Shown piece after piece: positions 5,434-7,749 of a DNA stretch of 7,749 nt. Origin of the DNA: Candidatus Methanocomedens sp. (lineage in GTDB: Archaea; Halobacteriota; Methanosarcinia; Methanosarcinales; Methanocomedenaceae); assembly GCA_009649835.1 (NCBI GenBank), contig PYCK01000148.1:1-7749 (forward strand), given 5' to 3'. Each line of letters begins with the position of its first letter. The first letter of the stretch is position 1. Position numbers and translations under genes: made by a program. The notes beneath the pieces were generated by a model. The model saw nothing but the letters and a program-made list of their open reading frames with translations, was not told the DNA's origin and ran no database searches.

Positions 5434-5441
5434 TTTATATA
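5434..5441 (+). promoter_or_regulatory. TATA-like box for the T2SF/TadC-like gene
   Basis: TTTATATA is a good archaeal TATA element. Transcription should start about 25 bases on, near 5464-5468, giving a very short leader that would begin at or inside the Shine-Dalgarno GGTGAG. No clear purine-rich BRE is visible just upstream. Confidence 0.5.
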
Positions 5442-5451
5442 CATACAACTC

Positions 5452-5467
5452 CACCTAAGTCCAGGTG
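5452..5467 (+). promoter_or_regulatory. Inverted repeat overlapping the ribosome site
   Basis: CACCT (5452-5456) and AGGTG (5463-5467) form a 5-bp stem with a six-base loop AAGTCC. The downstream arm contains the Shine-Dalgarno GGTGA, which lies six bases before the ATG at 5475. If transcription starts upstream of 5452 the hairpin could mask the ribosome site. If it starts near 5465, as the TATA spacing implies, the repeat would be a DNA element only. Confidence 0.35.
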
Positions 5468-5474
5468 AGATTAA

Positions 5475-7412
5475 ATGCCTGGCAAATGGTACTCAACTGC
5501 ATGTAAGCATTCAGTCAACTACTTTGGCTGGCTTGTAGGCGATCTTGAACGCTTTAAAAAGAAAAGTGAAGCCTCGGTCAGTCAGGAATTCATGGATAGC
5601 CTGAATTTTTGCGGATTTGATGTTGAACCCTACGAATCCCAAATATTAGCCATATCGGGTGCTGTAATCTCATTTATAATGCTTATTGTCATGGACCTGG
5701 TCTTTTTCAGGTTCATGGTAGTCAGCTCCACCACCATAATCTTCATGGTAATGACCACTTTGCTCATACCTTCAGCCCTGCTGCTTTATCTCAGTGAATA
5801 TCCCAAGATCCATGCCAGGTTCCTAAAGATACACTCCCTGGGCGATATCCCAGAGATACTATCGTATGTTGTCATGAGCATGAAACTGGTATCGAACATG
5901 GAGCGGGCCATCTCTTTTGCAGCTGCCAATTCGAATAGGCCCCTGGCCCGGGACCTGCGTAAACTGATCTGGGATATGCATGTAAGAGTGTACACCGATA
6001 TCGATGATGCCCTCATAGCCTTTGCCAATCAGTGGGGTAAGAACAGTGAGTACTTCAAGCGTGCACTGTACCTGGTTAAGAGCAGTACAAATGAGCCTGA
6101 TGAAGCACAGCGTGTGATGACACTGAACAAGAGCCTGGATATTGTGCTGGAGGGTACCAGGCATACGATGGAAGGGTTTGCGGCCAGGCTTAAGACACCC
6201 ACCTATGTATTGTACAGCATCTTCATCCTGATCCCGCTGGCACTGGTGGCGCTGCTTCCTGCTGTGAGTATTGTGGGAGTGCGTATCGATGCCGTCACCC
6301 TGATACTGCTCTATGACCTGATCCTGCCGCTGGCCACCTTTGCATATGCCGAGTATATCCTGCTTCAGCGTCCTGCTGCCTTCTCGCCGCCCAATATCCC
6401 GGATGAACACCCGCGCCTTGTAAACATCAGGAGTACCAGACGAAGTACAATGATATTATCAATAGCAGTAGCGGTATTGATTTCTGCATCCGGGTACATT
6501 TGGCTGCAACTTGGCAATCCGGGTGGGATTGTGAGCACAGGTGCTATGACGGGGTACGTACCTGTTTCGTTCCCCTTGATATGGGGTGTCACAGCCCTGA
6601 TCTCCATATATGCATTCAGGGTCTATGCACCATATAAAAGCATCAGGGATGAGATTAAGGAGATAGAGCGACAGTTTGCAGATGCCCTGTTCGTACTGGG
6701 ACGCCGGATCAGCGAGGGGCGTTCCCCTGAATGGGCGTTCATGCAAACCGCCCAGACCATGAAGGGTACCGGCATTGGAAAAGCATTCCAGAACGTGGCG
6801 CAGAACATCTCTTTTCTCAGGACAACGCTGGCAGGCGCAATATTTGACCAGGAATACGGTGCGTTTAAGAATATCTATTCAGAGCGGGTACATACCACTA
6901 TGCGGCTGTTTACCGAGAGTGTATATAAAAGCCATGAGGCAGCAGGTGTTGCCATTGTAAAACTGGCAGACCACTTGAAAGAGCTGCAAGAGGTTGAGGA
7001 TAACATTAAAAGCTCACTGTATGATGTGACCTCCACAATGAAAACAACGGCTACAATATTTGCACCCCTGATCGCAGGTGTGACCCTGGCCCTTTCAGAG
7101 GTTATCCAGAAGATACTGCAAGATATTTCACACGAGATGAGCAGGCTGCCTGATGATATCAGTATTTCATCGATCATGTCAGATGTGGGAGGCGGGATGG
7201 AACAGAGCATATCTCCTGATGTGTTCATACTGGCAGTGGGATTTTATATTATCATCCTGGTTGTTATCATGGTCAGGTTTGCAGGAGGTATCGAATACGG
7301 CGGGGACAAAGCCCAATTCATGTATGAACTTGGAAAGGGGCTGCCTTTGTCGATTTTGGTCTTTACAATTTCCATGGTTGTGAGCAGGACACTTTTCGCT
7401 TCAATTGTGTGA
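5475..7412 (+). CDS. Archaeal type II secretion F / TadC-like membrane platform protein
   Basis: A 645-residue polytopic protein resembling the platform protein of archaeal type IV pili or archaella (TadC/ArlJ/GspF group), which anchors the assembly ATPase at the membrane. It has two repeats of a cytoplasmic helical T2SSF domain: residues about 115-235 (DIPEILSYVVMSMKLVSNME and onward) and about 398-520 (FADALFVLGRRISEGRSPEW and onward). Predicted membrane helices lie near 58-77, 80-105, 243-267, 272-296, 324-344, 366-383, 523-545, 580-602 and 624-642. The conserved G-x-S/R-x-E/xW-A and late V-K-S/A-D-H-L segments fit the family. ATG at 5475 has GGTGAG ending five bases before it. No ATPase (TadA/ArlI) or pilin is present within the window; an ATPase gene could lie just outside, though nothing recognisable follows in the last 337 bases. 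Subfamily (pilus, archaellum, other) cannot be settled. Confidence 0.88.
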   Translation: MPGKWYSTACKHSVNYFGWLVGDLERFKKKSEASVSQEFMDSLNFCGFDVEPYESQILAISGAVISFIMLIVMDLVFFRFMVVSSTTIIFMVMTTLLIPSALLLYLSEYPKIHARFLKIHSLGDIPEILSYVVMSMKLVSNMERAISFAAANSNRPLARDLRKLIWDMHVRVYTDIDDALIAFANQWGKNSEYFKRALYLVKSSTNEPDEAQRVMTLNKSLDIVLEGTRHTMEGFAARLKTPTYVLYSIFILIPLALVALLPAVSIVGVRIDAVTLILLYDLILPLATFAYAEYILLQRPAAFSPPNIPDEHPRLVNIRSTRRSTMILSIAVAVLISASGYIWLQLGNPGGIVSTGAMTGYVPVSFPLIWGVTALISIYAFRVYAPYKSIRDEIKEIERQFADALFVLGRRISEGRSPEWAFMQTAQTMKGTGIGKAFQNVAQNISFLRTTLAGAIFDQEYGAFKNIYSERVHTTMRLFTESVYKSHEAAGVAIVKLADHLKELQEVEDNIKSSLYDVTSTMKTTATIFAPLIAGVTLALSEVIQKILQDISHEMSRLPDDISISSIMSDVGGGMEQSISPDVFILAVGFYIIILVVIMVRFAGGIEYGGDKAQFMYELGKGLPLSILVFTISMVVSRTLFASIV

Positions 7413-7749
7413 AAAAGTCAGTATCTCTGAACAATATATCTATATGATATAGCCCCATCTAAGTAACATCTAGATATTTGATAAGATGTAGGCATACTAT
7501 CGATGGCTCCCTGATGATCCATCAACCTGCATCCCCATGTTGCTGTGTCATGGAGATGGTCGCCGAATCATATATTCTTGTATCGTGCTACACACTCTTC
7601 GTACATATCTAACATGAACACTTTGAAACTTACCTCATAAGTGATATTGATTTTATCAATGCTTTTATTCTAGTATATAAAGTATAAATTTCTCCTCAAA
7701 TCTTGATATATTGAAATGCATTTATAGATTCCAGTATGTCAAGATAGAA
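7413..7749. other. AT-rich intergenic region with small hairpins
   Basis: No convincing gene. Perfect inverted repeats: TATATC/GATATA around TATAT (7435-7451), ACATCT/AGATGT with a 12-base loop (7466-7489) and ATTGAT/ATCAAT with a three-base loop (7646-7660). The last is followed by a T-rich stretch GCTTTTATTC, which could serve as a terminator for + strand transcription. A TATA-like TATATAAAG near 7674-7682 may drive a gene beyond the window edge. Minus-strand frames here are broken by stops. Confidence 0.5.
7646..7670 (+). terminator. Possible hairpin plus T-rich terminator
   Basis: A 6-bp perfect stem (ATTGAT/ATCAAT, loop TTT) is followed by GCTTTTATTC. It lies more than 230 bases after the T2SF/TadC-like stop codon, so if it is a terminator the transcript has a long 3' leader. 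The stem is AT-only in part and weak. Archaeal termination depends mainly on T-runs, so this is tentative. Confidence 0.25.

Noticed and set aside
5859..6410. 183-codon open frame on the minus strand inside the T2SF/TadC-like gene
   Set aside because: It lies wholly antisense to a well-supported gene. Its His/Gln-rich composition is the usual shadow of the sense codons, and no domain is recognisable.
7440..7650. Minus-strand open stretches (such as MLDMYEECVARYKNI and a following 49-codon frame) after the T2SF/TadC-like gene
   Set aside because: The two stretches are split by TGA, have no credible start or Shine-Dalgarno, and resemble no family I know. The second has the composition of chance AT-rich DNA.
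1..7749. tRNA, rRNA, CRISPR array, insertion sequence ends
   Set aside because: No cloverleaf-like GTTCRA arm with a matching acceptor, no regularly spaced repeats, no transposase motifs and no terminal inverted repeats with target duplications were found by eye on either strand.

Overview
The window looks like a euryarchaeal chromosome segment, most likely from the Methanosarcinales/ANME-2 side. The lineage is inferred from gene content (an archaeal aCPSF2-type beta-CASP nuclease, the archaeal tRNA methylase Trm56, an archaeal two-domain type II secretion F/TadC-like membrane protein), Shine-Dalgarno sites combined with TATA-like boxes, and moderate GC with AT-rich intergenic DNA. No rRNA, tRNA, CRISPR array or intact insertion sequence was seen.

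Layout. Positions 1-186 hold a possible 3' end of an upstream + strand gene and a doubtful small overlapping ORF. From 3109 down to 183 runs a tight minus-strand operon: aCPSF2-like ribonuclease, trm56, a left-handed beta-helix acyltransferase, and a DUF1405 membrane protein. The acyltransferase has a protein-like N-terminal extension that starts without any canonical start codon, just behind a perfect AGGAGG lying inside the end of trm56. Positions 3149-3470 hold a truncated Bro-N/DinD-like gene and the tail of another broken reading frame. An AT-rich intergenic region (about 3471-3715) with a three-copy AAGTTAT repeat follows.

On the + strand, a HesA/MoeB/ThiF-like E1 protein (3716-4525) is followed by a gene with no uninterrupted ATG-started reading frame: a full-length TusA-like sulfur carrier (about 4542-4772) with an in-frame TAG at codon 10 and no ATG/GTG/TTG start. 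The E1 protein has Ser where ThiF and MoeB usually carry the conserved crossover-loop Cys. The pair looks like a sulfur-transfer module, and it is the most interesting item here: either it is newly broken, or the TAG is decoded (pyrrolysine is possible in this part of the archaeal tree). A minus-strand small helical protein of unknown function (4803-5225) comes next. It is divergent from a 645-residue T2SF/TadC-like platform protein (5475-7412) whose Shine-Dalgarno can pair with sequence just upstream. The last 337 bases carry small hairpins and a TATA-like site but no convincing gene.

The minus-strand block joins RNA maturation (aCPSF2, Trm56) with an acyltransferase and a membrane protein whose link to it is unknown.
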